Source: an uncultured Candidatus Saccharibacteria bacterium
Lineage (GTDB): Bacteria > Patescibacteria > Saccharimonadia > Saccharimonadales > UBA6022
Reading direction: 5' to 3'
Length of the DNA: 13,105 nt
Assembly (NCBI GenBank): GCA_946479115.1
Contig: CAMLED010000019.1
Span: 1-13,105, forward strand
The translations under genes were made by a program, and so were the position numbers. The notes under the pieces were generated by a model. The model did no database searches and had not been told where the DNA came from. It worked only from the letters and a program-made list of their open reading frames with translations. The stretch's first letter is position 1; each line of letters opens with the position of its first letter. Shown here one piece after another: positions 11,946-13,105 of the stretch.

Positions 11946-12491
11946 TCAAGACTCGATACTTTCAACAAGTTCGAGCGCTTTTTCTCGACTGAATTTCTGC
12001 ATCATGTACAACACAACATCACCATGCTCGATCTTTGCGTAGGCGCCGTAGCTATGCATAGCATTGATGTATGCTTTGCACATATATTTCGCAATCTCCT
12101 CTTCGGTGTAATAGGCTTCTAATCCTTTAACACGGAGAACATTGCTTAGTGCGGTAATCTCCGATGCACTTGCGAGCGTCGGAAACCTGTTTACCATGGC
12201 ACGAACGAACTCTGTGTGATCGGAGCTTGGTCGTGAATACTCGCCAACCTCGCTAACCGTTTTCTTTACAAACGACTGCAAGGTACAATGCAGATGCCCA
12301 TCTACGAGCAGTTCCATCATAACTTTTTGGTCGGCGTCAATAAGCCGCCAATCGTCTGTGCGGCGCACGGCCTCGTCATAGGTCCGCAGCAAATCAAATG
12401 CAACGTTCTTTTTAGGACGACGTGGCTTGATTTTAACACCTCCTACGAGGCGGCGTTCAAACTGCGCAAGCCTGTCAAATGATCTAGGCAT
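11946..12491 (-). CDS. Unknown 181-aa protein, first gene of a two-gene operon
   Basis: A 181-aa soluble protein I do not recognise. The first 30 residues are basic (FDRLAQFERRLVGGVKIKPRRPKKN) and may bind nucleic acid or be disordered. The remainder looks all-helical, with blocks such as FDLLRTYDEAVRRTDDWRLI (32-51), DQKVMMELLVDGHLHCTLQSFVKKTV (54-79), EFVRAMVNRFPTL (94-106) and EEEIAKYMCKAYINAMHSYGAYAKIEHGDVVLYMMQKF (130-167). No catalytic or metal motif stands out. The gene has a good promoter, a leader of about 69 nt holding a small in-frame ORF, and only a weak GAGAGAAG Shine-Dalgarno sequence. It stops with TGA. The next gene begins 21 nt later. Gene reality is well supported by promoter, partner and terminator; function is unknown. 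Confidence 0.82.
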   Translation of the reverse strand: MPRSFDRLAQFERRLVGGVKIKPRRPKKNVAFDLLRTYDEAVRRTDDWRLIDADQKVMMELLVDGHLHCTLQSFVKKTVSEVGEYSRPSSDHTEFVRAMVNRFPTLASASEITALSNVLRVKGLEAYYTEEEIAKYMCKAYINAMHSYGAYAKIEHGDVVLYMMQKFSREKALELVESIES

Positions 12492-12494
12492 AAT

Positions 12495-12539
12495 TTACTT
12501 CTCTCTGTTTTTGTAGGTACTCCAGTCGCTCAACATCAT
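12495..12539 (-). CDS. Possible 14-aa leader peptide, in frame with the 181-aa gene
   Basis: In the 5' leader, ATGATG starts a 15-codon frame reading MMLSDWSTYKNREK and then TAA. The stop is followed by one codon and then the ATG of the 181-aa gene, in the same frame. The gene's weak Shine-Dalgarno sequence lies inside this ORF, so its translation would affect the main start. No Shine-Dalgarno sequence precedes the leader ORF, and at this length chance is a fair alternative. Confidence 0.3.
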   Translation of the reverse strand: MMLSDWSTYKNREK

Positions 12540-12566
12540 TCGACGGAGTTAGTATGGTTGATCGTA

Positions 12567-12595
12567 ATTATAACATATTTGCCGCTTTTGTACAA
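12567..12595 (-). promoter_or_regulatory. Extended -10 promoter (TTGTAC-17-TATAAT) of the two-gene operon
   Basis: The minus strand has TTGTAC (12590-12595), a 17-nt spacer and TGTTATAAT, an extended -10 with perfect TATAAT (12567-12572). Start near 12560 gives a leader of about 69 nt. The -35 abuts the T-tract of the terminator of the gene before it. Confidence 0.75.
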
Positions 12596-12670
12596 AATAA
12601 AACACCGCCAAAGCTACTCGTCATCCATAGCATCACTGCCTTGAATAATTGATTGAGTAGCCTTGACGGC
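12594..12670 (-). terminator. Long-loop hairpin with T-tract after the 112-aa gene
   Basis: On the minus strand GCCGTCAAGGCTACTC pairs with GAGTAGCTTTGGCGGT over 16 positions, three of them G-U. A 35-nt loop lies between, and GTTTTATTTTG follows. The wobbles pair only in the minus-strand RNA. The loop is longer than in usual terminators, so the efficiency is unclear. Confidence 0.65.
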
Positions 12671-12678
12671 TTGTTGTT

Positions 12679-13017
12679 TTAAAAGAAAGAAGTGAGAAAT
12701 GCAAAATCTGCTCGCTTACTCTTGATGCGCCGTTGTTGGCGAGCCTGGAGAGTATTGCATTTCTGTATTTGCTGCTGCAGTGCATCCTGATCACGTTTAA
12801 TATCGTGATCGTGGCTTCGGATCTCTTTTTCGAGAGCCGTCCTGTTCTCCCTGGAGAATGGGCCATGAAGCTCCATACCGCAACGAGGAAGGTCAAACTT
12901 CGCCAATTGGTTCAGTCGATCATCTTGATCGGACTGTTCCATCCGGAGACGTTTGGCAATCTCATCGCATGTCTTTTGCTCACGATCCAGCTTTGCCTTG
13001 CCGTGAAACGCGAACAT
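12679..13017 (-). CDS. Unknown 112-aa highly charged coiled-coil protein
   Basis: A 112-aa protein without a recognised family. It is very polar and rich in Arg, Lys, Asp, Glu and Gln. Residues 8-40 (AKLDREQKTCDEIAKRLRMEQSDQDDRLNQLAKF) and 57-99 (ENRTALEKEIRSHDHDIKRDQDALQQQIQKCNTLQARQQRRIK) are likely helices with coiled-coil-like heptads, joined by a short FDLPRCGMELHGPF turn. A small hydrophobic C-terminus (FAFLTSFF) echoes the FAF near the N-terminus. I chose the second of two adjacent ATGs (13017) because AAAGGA is then at a good distance; 13020 is equally possible. A hairpin and T-tract lie just upstream and a terminator-like hairpin just downstream. The opposite strand has a hydrophobic open frame, which I take to be a shadow. 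Confidence 0.68.
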   Translation of the reverse strand: MFAFHGKAKLDREQKTCDEIAKRLRMEQSDQDDRLNQLAKFDLPRCGMELHGPFSRENRTALEKEIRSHDHDIKRDQDALQQQIQKCNTLQARQQRRIKSKRADFAFLTSFF

Positions 13018-13030
13018 CATTGTTCCTTTC

Positions 13031-13061
13031 AATAAAACATCCACCACTTTCGCGGCGGATG
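13031..13061 (-). terminator. GAAA-capped hairpin with T-tract before the 112-aa gene
   Basis: The minus strand reads CATCCGCCGC-GAAA-GTGGTGGATG then TTTTATT. The stem is 10 pairs (two G-U) closed by a GNRA tetraloop. It is either the terminator of a gene beyond the window or a leader attenuator, as the Shine-Dalgarno sequence of the 112-aa gene starts about 8 nt after the stem. Confidence 0.7.
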
Positions 13062-13105
13062 GAGGATTCGTCGTGTACTAAGTGTTGGACCACATATTGT
13101 TATAT
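13062..13105. other. End of window, no feature assigned
   Basis: The last 44 bases are upstream of the GAAA-capped hairpin. They contain short stop codons on the minus strand and no clear promoter or coding frame; whether an upstream gene ends here cannot be told. Confidence 0.4.

Noticed and set aside
12733..13035. Plus-strand open frame of 100 codons with two hydrophobic stretches, like a small membrane protein
   Set aside because: It is opposite a very charged coiled-coil frame, and complements of Lys/Glu/Gln codons give Phe/Leu/Ile codons. The minus frame has a Shine-Dalgarno sequence and strand-specific hairpins on both sides.

Overview
The window reads as part of a small-genome bacterial chromosome, most likely from the Patescibacteria/CPR, and probably Candidatus Saccharibacteria (TM7). 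The grounds are indirect. Genes are short and tightly packed. A solitary type IV pilin has the KGG/FTIVELLIVIV N-terminus and ITIVAYNGIQ start of the helix that I associate with that group. The delta-prime-like clamp-loader subunit is degenerate and has no zinc module. L36 and S4 lack the usual cysteines, and infA-rpmJ-rpsM-rpsK-rpsD-rpoA-rplQ runs directly into rplM-rpsI. TGA, TAA and TAG all serve as stops, so the standard bacterial code applies, not the Gracilibacteria/SR1 code. The lineage call is an inference.

Left part (1-3850, minus strand): a probable operon trpS - small unknown gene - RluA/RluD-type pseudouridine synthase - delta-prime-like clamp-loader subunit, with gaps of 4, 10 and 15 nt. 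It is followed by a membrane-anchored TPR-like gene that has its own promoter and runs off the window. Next comes a group of single genes with individual promoters (3892-6569, minus): an alpha/beta hydrolase, a type IV pilin, a DUF1761-type membrane protein, a 95-residue unknown and a VOC/glyoxalase-fold protein. A short plus-strand island (6621-7219) holds a two-helix membrane protein and a 56-codon ORF, closed by a plus-strand terminator.

Centre (7232-11381, minus strand): a ribosomal protein/RNA polymerase alpha operon, infA-rpmJ-rpsM-rpsK-rpsD-rpoA-rplQ-rplM-rpsI. It has two visible promoters in front of infA and a bidirectional terminator after rpsI. Genes are separated by 1-31 nt or overlap as TAATG.

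Right part (11401-13105, minus strand): three unrecognised genes in two transcription units. A 112-aa charged coiled-coil protein sits between two strand-specific hairpin/T-tract structures. A two-gene operon (181 aa and 152 aa) has a strong extended -10 promoter, a 14-codon in-frame leader ORF and a strong terminator. This is the least explained part of the window.

A theme across the window is two kinds of gene start. Several genes have a TATAAT-like -10 box only 6-9 nt before the start codon and no usable Shine-Dalgarno sequence, which predicts leaderless mRNAs. Others (DUF1761, VOC protein, operon-internal genes) have clear Shine-Dalgarno sequences. No tRNA, rRNA, CRISPR array or insertion sequence was seen, and no stretch over 300 bases lacks a gene.
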